NCBI GenBank assembly: GCA_963920705.1
Contig: OY987226.1
Location: forward strand, 23,445,636 to 23,509,635
DNA: 64,000 nt
Origin: Odiellus spinosus
Lineage: Eukaryota; Arthropoda; Arachnida; Opiliones; Phalangiidae
Reading direction: 5' to 3'
Shown: one piece after another, positions 11,757 to 24,800 of the stretch
How the letters are laid out: the number at the start of each line of letters is the position of its first letter
Position numbering within the stretch: position 1 is the stretch's first letter
The notes under the pieces: model-generated
The model's input: only the letters and a program-made list of their open reading frames with translations
What the model was told of the DNA's origin: nothing
Database searches by the model: none
Position numbers and translations under genes: made by a program

Positions 11757-12060
11757 ATATTAACATACTATCTTAATAGATAAAGATGAATAACAAAACC
11801 TCTTGAGAGGCAGCTATGGATAAAGAATAGACCCATGCGCACATGTTTTTTTAGTTCCTCCTTTTGCCACTGTTTGCTGCAAGGGGACTCTTATGAACGC
11901 CAGGTTTTGTTAATCATCTTGATCTATTCTGGTTTTGAAACAGCTAAGGTTAATCCTGCAGAAAATATTACGAGAAAGTTTGGAATCTTAATTAATTTAT
12001 TGATAAAAAATAAAAACTAAGATCAAGCATTTATACAAAATACCATCTTGGCTTAGCATG
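11757..12060. repeat. Dispersed repeat, relative of 18420-18650
   Basis: The words GCTATGGATAAAGAATAG, TTGCCACTGTTTG and AGGTTTTG occur here and near 18468-18565 in the same order and spacing. It also contains the inverted pair AGATGAATAACAAAACC and GGTTTTGTTAATCATCT. Probably a MITE remnant lying between the SKIV2L 3' end and the 10773 foldback. Confidence 0.6.
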
Positions 12061-12124
12061 AAAAGGTGCGGAGATCATCCATTTGATGTATAAATTTTGA
12101 GTTAAAGGGATAGTAACCATTTTT

Positions 12125-12130
12125 TTTATT
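12125..12130 (-). terminator. SKIV2L polyadenylation signal
   Basis: AATAAA on the - strand, 85 bp past the SKIV2L stop codon. Confidence 0.7.
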
Positions 12131-12214
12131 GATTTAAAGAATGATAAAATTATGTCAAAACCAATAGTAAAACTACCCCACCTTGAGTTTTATGTCATGC
12201 ATCTGCCACTTATA

Positions 12215-12415
12215 TCACTGCGTGTATAAACTGGTGGTGAAGACAATATCCCTTTTAACAGCTTGAATGGCATCTTCCATCTTCGCCTTCAATATATCAT
12301 TTCCAAATGTATGAGCGGCATTGCGGATATCCTTCATAATTTCTGTTAATCTTTGGATAGTTCTAACTATTATTCCTTCATCAACATCCGTCATGAGCGC
12401 TATTTCAGCAAAGGC
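12215..12415 (-). CDS. SKIV2L: SKIV2L exon 18 (last, with stop)
   Basis: Acceptor TTTCAG, then [17 protein letters not shown] to the ending [11 protein letters not shown] and TGA at 12215. Matches the family's invariant C-terminus. Confidence 0.96.
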   Translation of the reverse strand, partial: AFAEIALMTDVDEGIIVRTIQRLTEIMKDIRNAAHTFGNDILKAKMEDAIQAVKRDIVFTTSLYTQ

Positions 12416-15400
12416 CTGAAAGTACGAAAAGACAATGAATTGTTAGTTTGAATGGAAAAATCTTGTCAGAAACTCATGTTTTTGCTTCAAGGATGAATGC
12501 AGGCCCACAACTAATGAGTTTACATGGATTCATTATCGTTTAATTAGGTCTTATCCGCTCGTAAAAAAATTACTTACAAATATCCAGACATGACACTTTA
12601 CAAGTTCAAATTTGACTAGAAGAACCTGAATACTGGGCCTTAACTTTAACCCCTACGGATCGCAAGATACGTATTGAATAGCATCTAAAAATTTGTTAGG
12701 TCAACCCCTATTGAGCATAAGATACACTGAATACCATCTAAAAATTAACTATTGAGCAGCTAGGTATACCGAACAAATAAAAATTGTTTTAAAATCACTT
12801 GTTATAGTTAAAAAGTCAAGATGTATTGGTATAACCAGAGTTCTTTCTCTGCTGGCTAGTAAGTAAATAAGCCTTGCAATTAATTCAACCTACAAACACA
12901 ACAAATAAGAAACTTACAACTCCTTTGGCCCATTCGTGCACAACCATTGTAAGTCCAAACTTCAGTTCTTCAACCAGCTTGTAATCAGGCTCATTTTGTA
13001 ATCCGTGTCGGTTTTGAACAGCTTCAATTCGTTTGGCCATTTCTAAAATCACTTTGCAACCTTCTTTTAACTGTTTAGTCATATCGGGTTCGCGGGAAGT
13101 TTTCATTTGAAAGACGAAACAAGTTAGGAGGCCAGCTATTTCAGCGGTACTTCTATCAGCAAAGTAATTGGAGCTCAGCATTTCCGTTAGAAGAATTTCA
13201 TAATTGCTTATCTCGCACGCAACGAGCCCCTTCATGTGTAGCATTCGCTGCTCACTAACATAACCCAGTTCTAAAAGAACTTCCACACAACTCCTGTAGT
13301 TTGGCAGAAGCTGAAGATTTTCGTCAGAAAGAAGTCTCTTTGTTTGATTCAGCTTGTCTTTTGTTATTAAATTTCTCATTGATTGTTGGTACTAAAGACA
13401 AAACAAGAATAGAAGTATCAATGATCAAAAAATTAAAAAAAAAATATATATTTAGGAACTATTTCCTGAAATAAAGTAACCAAAATGATCAGGGAGACAG
13501 GGCTCTCACCAAAATCTAAAAAAAAAAAAAAAATAGGGAAAAGGGGATTTTTCAGGCTAGAAATAGGGTGAAATACTAGGAACCAAAATTTTTAAAATAG
13601 GGAGCAAATAGGAACCAATTTAAGAAGAAATGAGATCTTTAATTTTCTCAAAATAACTATTAATGAAGTTTTTTTTTGTAAAAGCATTATATCACAAATC
13701 TAACTTTTTATCACATTTTTTCGTGATATTATATCAAACTGACTTAGTCAGTTTTTCGACTTAGCATAAAATTTGGGTTCTATAGGACGACGGTACTTTT
13801 AACCAAATTTACTAGAATATGGTGATTTAGGGACCAAAAATCACAATTTTATGGTGATTTAGGTACCAAATCACGATTTTATGGTGGTATAGGGACCTCC
13901 AAAAAAAAGGAAGTGGTTTTAGGTATTTTAGGGACCTGGTGGGAGCCCTGGGGAGTTTTTTTTTAGATAGGCATTTTCTTTTGAGTACTAGGGTAGAGTG
14001 AAGTACAGGATGCTTCGTAAATTTCACTCTCCTGTAGGAAATATACACCAGGGAATCACAAGAAACAAGATGGTCTCTAGTGACAGGAAAGAATATTATT
14101 GGGTTCAAGAGAAACCTAGGCTTCGCCGTTAATAAGCGAAGCTGTGAGAGCAATAATGGAAAACGAGGAGCCAAATGAAAGCTTATTCTAACAAAGTAGG
14201 CTTTGTAATTATCTTTTAACAAAAGGCTTCTAAATTTTATTATTAAATATGAGTGGAACGGGTTCTACTTTAGAGTATTAGCCACTGCGAAAAGAAGATA
14301 CTATAGGTCTTGAGAAGTCGAAATAGCCAGACATTAAATATTTTTAAACTACAGAATTGATTAAAACTGTTTGTGATAAGTGAATCTCATAATTATGCTT
14401 CTATCTTTTAAGAAACAATTTTGACAGTTTTAAATACTTTTTAATATTTAATCAGATCATAAATCTTTATTCAGGTCAAAGCAGTTAAAATTACTACAGG
14501 ACGTTGCTGAATATGCCACGCCATAGCTAAAGCTAAAACGCTAGTCAAATGGAATTTTGATATTTTTAAAGAATGAACTTATTTAATTTTCTAATAAAAA
14601 TAACTTATTGGATAAAATAATACATCTATTAGGTGGAGGCTTAGCTGTATTGTCAACTCCTTGGATTTTTGTTTCTAATTATACTACACACAACCGATTT
14701 AAGCAAGCGCAAGGTACGTATTCATAGTTTCTGGGTGTAGTTGCCCTTACCGAAAAAGTTACTAATAAGAGGTCTTGGGGAAGTCTCTCAGGTGTCTAAT
14801 GTAGTCTTAAGAGGTCTTGAGGATGGCTTTCAGGTGTCTAATGTAGTTTTAAGAGGTCTTAGGGAAGTCTTTCATTAAGTCTTGAGGAAGTCATTAAGAT
14901 GTCTTAAGCATCTTTGTAGTGTTCTTGAGGATCTCTTCGGAACATAATACCTTTTTTGGGTAAGGGTGGAGAACACGCCTCTAGTGATTGAGGAATAATA
15001 TAATATATATTGGTTTATATATTTCGGCTATTGCTTTACATTTGTGATACAAATTAATTTGCGTGTTGTGTTATTTTCTAAGAGTTCCAGCTTACTATGA
15101 GCCTTAAACAATCGCAGAGTATAAATAAATCTTCAAAACTGGGTTAGTATTGAGACCGAATTAATTCAAAGGGGAACACTAAAAACAAGTTATTTTTAAT
15201 CAATTTGGACTGTTAAAGTCAACATTAAAAGTAACCAAAACTCACCAGTACAATGTCAAAGCTGCAAATTTGTTCAAAAGAAATTTCAGGCTGAAGAAAT
15301 ATATGCTTGGATCCATTTTGTAATTCAAAATCTGAGGACTAAGTAATATTCCTGGGACCAGTTAACTTATTCAAGACTGGTCACTGGTTTTGAAAAATAA

Positions 15401-15805
15401 AATCCTGCTATTGAGAAACCAACTAAAAATGGCTCGTGAACCAAATTAAAACTATTTCTTAAACACCATGTCTCATTTGCATCAGGAATTCTGGTTTTAT
15501 TTCTATTGTTAAGATTCTTCGAGCCTTATTTTGCAGCTTTGATAATTACCTGTGAATTAAAACGAATTTGATTCTTTCTAATAATATTTTTACAGTCCAA
15601 ATTGATAAAAAGTAACTCGTTTCCCGAGTCTAGTATTCTATCCTAGCTTTTAGAAGTATATGGTGATACTGGTATCATTAAAATCACATTTTTGGTTTTA
15701 AAACATTGAAATAGAATTCATCACTGAGAGCTTGAAAATGAGACTATATAATTACAGCAAAATCGTAGTTACAATATTTAGGATTAAAGTGAGCTTCAAG
15801 TTCTA

Positions 15806-15837
<32 letters not shown>

Positions 15838-18800
15838 TTGTCTTCAGTCAGAATAAGCATTTATGTAAATCCCCTTGTAACACCAAATGAACGTGGGGTG
15901 AGCAAACAATTTAAATCAATAAAAATCACAGTGATGTTTTATAAATATATTCCAATAATTTATAAGGTGTATGCTTATGGGAAAATGTGTTAGTGAACTT
16001 ATTAGCGAAGACGTTTTTATGCTAGAAAACTATATTTCTAGATAGTGCCCACAATCAGAGGCATACCTAGAATTTGATACCACGGGGGAATCAAGATTTT
16101 CCCCGTAAAACGTTTCTGGCAACTTTATTGGACAGCCTGCTTCCACCCCCCCTAGATACTCCACTACCCACAATTTACTTTTCAGTTGATCATTTCAATG
16201 TTTTACTATTTTCAATGATTAGTGTCACTGTTAAGCACATTTATAACACATGAATTAATAATCTTGGAAATTTAACTTTTGTAATTAAAAGCTTTATGTC
16301 AACTGCCTCTTTTAGCCTATTTATTTAACAGTAAAAACTCACGTGGTCTAAAAACTGAGGACATCTAATGCATCTGAAACTTTCCAGAAGCACCTCATTG
16401 GAGGAGAGTTCCTTCCTCATTTCAACAACCTCCAAGTCGAGTTCGGACACAGAGCACCAGGGAAGTACCTTTATTTGTTCCGCTAATGATTGCAAGTCTT
16501 GTAACATTGCCAAACCCAGTTCATCCACTGCCTCATTCCTGCAAATATTTTCAAACAAGTCAAAATATGATTCTTAACTAACGAAGATTATTGACAAAAA
16601 AAAAAAAAAAGAACTGGCAGGTTGACCAAAACTTGTTAACTTTTGTCAAGCGTAATACCAACTCGAAAAGGTGGAGCGGTGGTTTAGGCCAAAACATTAC
16701 TTAATAAAAATATTATGATAGAGCTCTCTTTTAAAACAACATGACTAAATCAAATGTTTAGTAAATCCTTTAGAATTGACTCAATTCTGATAACTGACAG
16801 AATTCAGAGATCATTCAACCAGTTACGATTAAGCCACCCGTGTTGAATTCTCAAGTTCATTTGTCCAGTTCTAAGCTCTTACCGTCAAGATTCAAGGGTA
16901 TTATGTTCGTGAAGGGGACCATGTATATCTGATTAGAGGCTAGTTTACTTGCTTATATAATTCTCTGTTTAGGTCTAGGTTCTATTGTTTATCCCTGTCA
17001 GCTATATTGTGTCCAATAATAGACAAACTGACCCTTTATATATATTTTTATATAATGAATTGCTAACTATTCAAACACTCAAAATTAAAGGTTTTTTGAT
17101 TTATATACAATGGGGCGACATTTTTGCTATGTCCAATATGGAATACATTGCAATCTCCCAGTTGCAATGTACCAGTTTCACTCTAAGCGAGATCATTCGG
17201 ACCCATTTTTTTTGTCTTTAGTTATGATTAAATTTTTATTATTTAATTTTCTAGGAAAGTTTAATATCAAGAAAAGAATAAACATGATTGATATAAAAAG
17301 ATCTAGGAACGAAACTGGGTGGAAGTCTGTGTGTAAGACTGTAGGGAGAAACTAATTTTGGTCTACATTTTCTAGCCATTCTTGCATATTTTTTCATTAT
17401 TAATAAACATGCAGCGTTAAAAAATTGAACTGCGCTGAATAAGGGCGCAAATCTGCTTTTTGAGGCTTAGGTGATTGCCCTCTCTTTATGAATGGTTAAG
17501 GTAACCTTTGTTTCCTAGTAAACTAGCAAGGTTGTTTCCTATTAGTTGAACAGTTGTGAATCCCAGAGTAACCGTTACAAAGTATTAATCATCAACCTAC
17601 CTTAACTTTTGAGTTTTTTTCTTGCTAAGAGTTATAATTGAAGGTGAGATTTTGGTTATGCATTGAATATCAATGTTTAACAAAACATCATAGCCCCCTT
17701 TCTTGTCATAGTGAATATTATTTGTCCATGGTTGAGAGGAGATGGCTTTTTTAGCCTCGATTGCTTTGTCTTTTCGGGATAAGCAAAATACACCAATAGT
17801 TTTCTTCTGGTAATTACAGTTAAGAATGGCTGCTAGGACATTCGCGTGTTGAGAAGTTGAAATTGTAATGACGCGCCCAGTATAAAACAATTTTCCACTG
17901 TCAGTTGATAAGAGGTGATTCTGGAAAATATCAAATTTTATGAGAAATAGCAAACCCCATCAAATCGAGTCGGTTAGAAAAAAAAAAAAAAAAAAAAAAA
18001 AAAATACCAGAAAATCAAAATAAAGTGGCTAAGAAGATCTACGTTTTCAGGTAGAATAATTAAAATTTGAGTGTAAAAATAATTTATTGAATAGATCTAA
18101 ATATATTAGTGTTCACTTTGGTAGATGGTTTAAAACTTTTAACTTTATTATTAAATTAGTATTTTTTTGGAAAGTCTAGCAAAAGCATTGTTTAATTTAT
18201 TTGACGCCCCCATTTTTCCCCAAGTTTTAACTGGGCCTTCAATTTGGAAATAATTCTTTCCTGTAATAACTATTTATGACATATTTATTATAATTTTTTT
18301 TAAAGTCAAGTTAATTAAGGCCAAAAAATATGCTACTGACTAGTGCTAATTAACATTAGTTTGTAAATATATACTAGTAGCCTTCCTACTTGAAGCTAGG
18401 ACTACTTACATCTAAGGACTATCTTAATAGTTTATTGAAAAATCAAAAGTCTCAAGCGTGGCTGCTATGGATAAAGAATAGGCAGACACGCACGTGGTTT
18501 GGTTAATTCCTAATTTTGCCACTGTTTGGCATTAGAGGACGCATTTTAACGTAAGGTTTTGATATTCATCTGTATCTATAAAGAAAGGTGTCCATTGTTC
18601 AAAGCCCTAGCTTAAAGCTCAGAAATCAATAGATCAAAATCACCTCTAAGATTTTATTCTACCTCAATCAAAGAGATCCTGGCTATAATCTTCCACCTTG
18701 GGCCTAGGCTAGGATTATTAACAATGGACTACTATCTCCATAAGGCGAGAACTATAACACAAACTGACATTCATGAGCATCAACAAGCGAAACAGTGGCT

Positions 18801-21800
18801 AAAGTAGTAACTAACAAAACCAAGCGAATGGTTGCCTTGAACAGGCAGATGTAATGCGGTTTTGTTAGTTACTGCTTTAGCCACTAACTGTTTATTTCTC
18901 GCGTTATTGACATACATGTCCATTGTTAATAGTCCTAGTTAAATGAAGACTCGACTGACTTAAAACCTAGATCATAATATGATGATATCTCACGATAAAT
19001 TCACTCCTCAGGCTTGAATAGGAATGTAAAGCGGTGTAATAGGATTCAATGTCTTCACATAGTGGGCACTCCAGAGGTTCAATATTGGCTAATTCACTAG
19101 TCAGTAACTTGAGCTCCAGCTCAGTTTCTCCTTTGACTCTTTGCATTCCAGCTTCTCGAAATGATCTCTTAAGCACTTCTTCGACTTTCAACTGGCGAGC
19201 TCGAAGTAGATTCAAAACCATGCTGTAGGTAATCCTGAATTTGGATGTCATGACTGGTGGTTTACCCTACAATTAAATAAAAGTTCATTGTACAGACACT
19301 GTCAAAAACCAAAATGAGGGTGCTTAAACTTCGCTCCAGCTGAAGTTAAAAGTCGTCTTAGGCCAAATATTCCACAAGACTTATTGACATAATGGAAGAC
19401 TTACCCAAAACCTCTTAAGACTAACTTTTTTTGGTAAGGGACGTTTTGTTTATTTGCGTATTATACCATCTATTGATATTATTTGGAGTTTTATATTCAA
19501 ACTGATAAAATTTAATATAAAAACCATCGACACAGCATTTAGTATACTCTCTTAAGAAATTGCATTGATATATTCTTCTGCTCTAGCTTTGCCAGTTTGT
19601 ATCCTTGCAAGGTTGCACGGAAATAACTAAGGGACAGTTCGAGGCAAAGAATTAACATTAGCCTCTCTGAAGAACAGTCCTTGACAAATCCTCACCAGAA
19701 TTTGTTGAGTGAAAACAAAAAATATTATGCTTTTAACGCTACTTACTACAAGGAAATTAATATCCCAACCATTTCCGGTGTTCAACGAAATCCAGCTAGG
19801 GGCGTCGTCAACAAAACGTTTTTTCTGATTTTCTTGTCTGCAAACTGTCCCCCTTACCGAAAAAAGTAAGTCTGATACGAAGAGGTCCTCAAGAAAAATA
19901 CAGAGGTGCTAAAGACATCTTAAAGACTTCCCCAAGACCTCTTATGGGTAATTTTTTCGGTAAGGGCCCTTAGTTAATTAGTTCAATGAAGAGTAAAAGG
20001 TACCAAGGTTTACACAGTCGCGTTAATAAACTATCATCATTTTTCTCGTGACTCAACTACAATTAGTCAAATTTAGTTAACAATCAGGTTCGAAAAGTGT
20101 ATTTTTATTTTCTTTCAAAGGCTTGGTAAGTAAATCTATACTTGTACGAGAAGGGTACATTTTTACTTAACATTTTAAGAGAGCGAATATATCAAAAAAT
20201 ATTCTACCGCAGAAAGTTCTACTATAATTGTTATTGAAAAGGGATTACTCACCAACATCATAACTTTCAAAGTAGCAATTGGTGGCATTTCCCCTTTAAT
20301 GAGTATAATGACCGTTCCTGTAGTATCCAAACCTCTTCTTCCAGCTCTACCAGCCATTTGAATATACTCAGATGATATAAGACTGCGAAACTCTTTGCCA
20401 TCGTGCTTCTGAATGCTGTCAAAGACAACAGACCTGGCTGGCATGTTAACACCCATTGAGAATGTTTCAGTTGCAAATAAAACCTTGATTAAATAAAATA
20501 CAATCAAAAAATTTCAATGCACAGTCAGTTTTTATAAAAAACTAAGCATGAAATGTTAATCGTTTTGAACTTATAAAATAAACATTAAAAAAAGTAATGA
20601 AATTAGGCTCAAAGAGATTTCACATTGGAAATTAAATGACAGAATATTAACGCAAATCAGAGTTTGTTTTTGAAATACTTACAGCTAAAATGGGTCACGC
20701 GCCATTTTAATACAGTGCATTCTGTTACAAATGCACCCACAAGTGAAAAAGATGTTAATGAGCTATGCCCGTGACTTAACATCATTTTATGGGTGGGTGC
20801 ATTTGTAACTAACCGACTCGAAATTTGGATATAGTCATTTTAAGTGTAACCTCTCTTTGGCCTAAGGAATTCCTACTTAACAAAAATTTTCACATTCAGA
20901 TTCTTTCAAAACAGGTTTATGCTTAGCGAGTTCAGTTTTCAGCTTTGATAATAAACTGTGAATTACGGCCAAACCATTGGTGAGTTTTTAACTTTTTTTT
21001 GCAGTCAGAATCTATTAAAAATAGCTTATTCATAGATTCTCGTACTCCTTTTAACACTATACTTGTGTTACAGAGGAATTGTTAATGCATACTATTATTT
21101 CTATGTGGGTGAGAATTGTGTATTCATCCGCGTCATGATTCCTTACTATTAAAGAGAACAGCTATGACTTCCTTAGAAATATCTTATCTATTATTCTTCA
21201 AGTAAAAATATTTATTTCTGCTAATATGCCTAAATATACAGGGGGTTACGCTCATCGAGTCAGCCCAGCTTGTTTGATTTTTATACAAATTTATGAACAA
21301 AAACCAAATATTTGTAACTTACGTACCTTAATAAGACCTTCTTGGAAAAGCATTTCAACTATTTCCTTGAGAACTGGAAGGATACCACTATGATGAATAC
21401 CGAAACCCATCTTCAGATAATTCTCCATACAAAGAATCTGCCAAAACCAAGATACAAAACTAAAGATCTTGATTGTGATTTCAGCTTTTGACTTTATCGC
21501 AATGAGAGGTCTATAAAAGGTTTGCCGACCTTTCGACTAGTTAAAGTTCATAATAAAACAAAGATTGACTGAGTGCACTATTTTTTTAAACCATAAATAT
21601 AAACACGACTCTCCAAGTTTGGCTTTGCAAATACCACTGCCCTAAATAATATGAAATGGTGCATCTAGTCAATCTTTGTATATTTTTCTCCTAAATTATA
21701 AAGAGATCTATCTAAACGGATTGGAGACCCATGCTGAAGAAATAAGTAATAATACTATAGACAAAGTCTGGATCGACAGACTATTGTAATTTTCCTTGTG

Positions 21801-24800
21801 ATTGACTGAAATTATATTATACTATATTTTCCTCTCTAACGACTTAAAAAAACAATTATGCGTTTTATAGTCCTTTCGGACATAGAGCGATTCTTAGCTC
21901 AAGAAAAAGGTTTAATAATCTTATAAACCAGTTTGACCCAATTTTTCAGTAGATTTAAATATTTTTATACTTCTACAGGGCTATTCTAAAACCAAAACCA
22001 TTTTTTCATGACAGGTCGATTGCGATAGTGTTTGATGACATTATTTTAAAGAAAACCATTTTTTTTAATTATTTAAGCCATTATTTCAGTAAGAAATCAC
22101 ACTTAATAATGGACTTCATTCAATTGCAGTATTGACCAAACCATCGGCGTTTTAAAACCAATATCATGATGTTCGCTTACTAACTATACATTATTTTAGG
22201 AAAATTAGACACACCAAAAATGTCGAAATAGAAAAATTCTGTTGCTTATACCTATCCAAAGTGAAATTGTAGAAATAAAGTGTAGAGAAAATTATACTTA
22301 AATAAATATTTTTAAAAAGTCAATTTTCTCTTGGTTAACTATGACAGTTGTAGTTTCAGTTTTTCTAGGAAAAAGTGCATCCTACAGAAAAATATATGAA
22401 ACCACTATTATACCTACATACCCTCCCACCTCTCCCGTTTACTATCAGCGAAAACTCAACAACCAGTTTCTCTTTGAATTAAGCGGCAAAGATTTACTAC
22501 CAGAGTAGTTTTGGATAATTTGAAAGCAGTGAACATTAATCAGGGTAAAAATCTTCATTTCAGATAACACTTTTCCTTTAAACAGGCATGCAACCGAATT
22601 TACAATGAAAAAATTATAGTTTGTTTAAAGTTACCTGGGGAAGCTTTTGGTCAGGCGGTTTAAGATTGGATATGCTTTTCCTGAAGAATTTGTGGATCGC
22701 TGATTTTTCCGAGGCTGTCGTCAAATCTAAGCCACTCAGCAGTTCAGCACTTAAATTGCAACGTCTTCGGGAGAGGGTGAAACATATGACAGGAAGTTTA
22801 TCTCCCTTTTGTAAATGAGCGATCAACCCTCGATATATGTTTTTGTCCTGATTTAGAGAAACTCTATATTTAGTTCCTTTACTCCCATAGTCTTGCACAC
22901 TCTTTTTCATTCTATCTTCTTTGGCATCTCTTGCTTGATTGTACCTACATAATTACATATTTAAAAACATTTAACATCCACCAGGTGATCATATCTATCG
23001 TATAAGTAGGTGATAGTGACAGCTACACTTTCAGAAATGTCAAAAATGTAACTAACTCAATGGTTTTAAAGAAACTACTAACGCAGAAATACTTCTAGAA
23101 ATTAGCAACCTTTGAAATAACTCTGCCCCTGGTGACGATGAAGTTTTCCCTAAAGTTTTAAAATATGTAGGAGTATTTTTGGCTACCCCAATGAGCTACT
23201 TGATAAATATTTCCCTCAAGCAAGGTGTGTATTGTGATAAAAATGATCCCTCCAACTATAGACCTATCTCATTATTGATAGTTATAGCTAAAATCTTTGA
23301 AAAGTGTTTTTATACTAGATTAGCCAGTTTCAGTTAAGGCCTATGGACTTATTGATAAAAATCAGTTTGGCTCTAGAGAAAAAAGTGGGGTTGAGAGATT
23401 ATTACGTAAACTATATGTTATGGGTATACACAAAGTAGAGTGGGGGTAAATATATTGGAGAGGAAAGTAATCTCTAGGGGGTCCCACAGGGTTCAATTCT
23501 TTCTCCGCTGCTATTTAACTTCTATATATATGATGTAATTAAAACCTGTCCTGAGGATATGGTTAAACTATATGCGGATGAAACTATTGGGATACTTGTT
23601 GGACCTGATATAAGAAAGTTAGAACAAGATGCTAACGATCTTATGGCAACTATGCAGGTGTGGCTGACGCAAATTAAACTCGAACTAAATTACGATAAGA
23701 CTGTGTACAACATGATTATATGTAACAGAAACAATCGAAGCGATTATAATTTGACAATCACAACAGGGGACACTAGATTAGCACAAGTCGATGAATACAA
23801 ATATCTAGGTGTGTGGATTGATAACAAACTCACTTGGGACAAGCAAGTTGAAAAAGTAGCTAAAGTGTTGACCTACAACACAAATAGAATTAATGTGAAT
23901 AAAAGATATTTTAGTTTGAGGATAAGAAAACAACTACACTACGCGCTAATTTATCCACATTTACTCTATACTGTACACATATGGGGAAACACTACCCAAA
24001 AAAATCTAAATAGACTAGAAATAATACAAAAACGGGTAATAAGAATAATAAATGATAGCTCTTATAGAGAGCATGCTGCGCCTATTTTTCGTAATCTTAA
24101 AATTCTTAATTTTAAAAATCTTGAAAGCTACGCGACACTGGTTTTTATATATAAATCACTTTATTGTAGTTTGCAAAATGAATTTGAGTTGAGCACTGCA
24201 TGTAGATACAATGTTAGGAAATGCGATACAATAAAAATACCGACTGTCAAAACCATAAAAAAATTTAACTCAGTGTTTGTATGCGAAGCTAAAATGCTTA
24301 ATGATATGTTAAACCAGATAAGTCCTAATCACATAGACTCGCTCTTACATTTAAAAAAAAAGCAAGAGATTTTGTTATTCAAGAGTATCATTTATAACTA
24401 CAATCATTGTTATCCAAGAGTGCATTTAATAATTTACTAGTTTAATAATTTAATAATTTGATAATTTAATAATTTGATAATTTAATAATTTGATAATTTA
24501 ATAATTTGATAATTTAATAATTTGATAATTTAATAATTTGATAATTTAATAATTTGATAATTTAATAATTTGATAATTTAATAATTTGATAATTTAATAA
24601 TTTGATAATTTAATAATTTGATAATTTAATAATTTGATAATTTAATAATTTGATAATTTAATAATTTGATAATTTAATAATTTGATAATTTAATAATTTG
24701 ATAATTTAATAATTTGATAATTTAATAATTTGATAATTTAATAATTTGATAATTTAATAATTTGATAATTTAATAATTTGATAATTTAATAATTTGATAA

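Noticed and set aside
16368-16577. + strand open frame over SKIV2L exon 16
   Set aside because: Shadow of the real - strand exon.
22621-22818. + strand open frame over SKIV2L exon 11
   Set aside because: Shadow of the real - strand exon.
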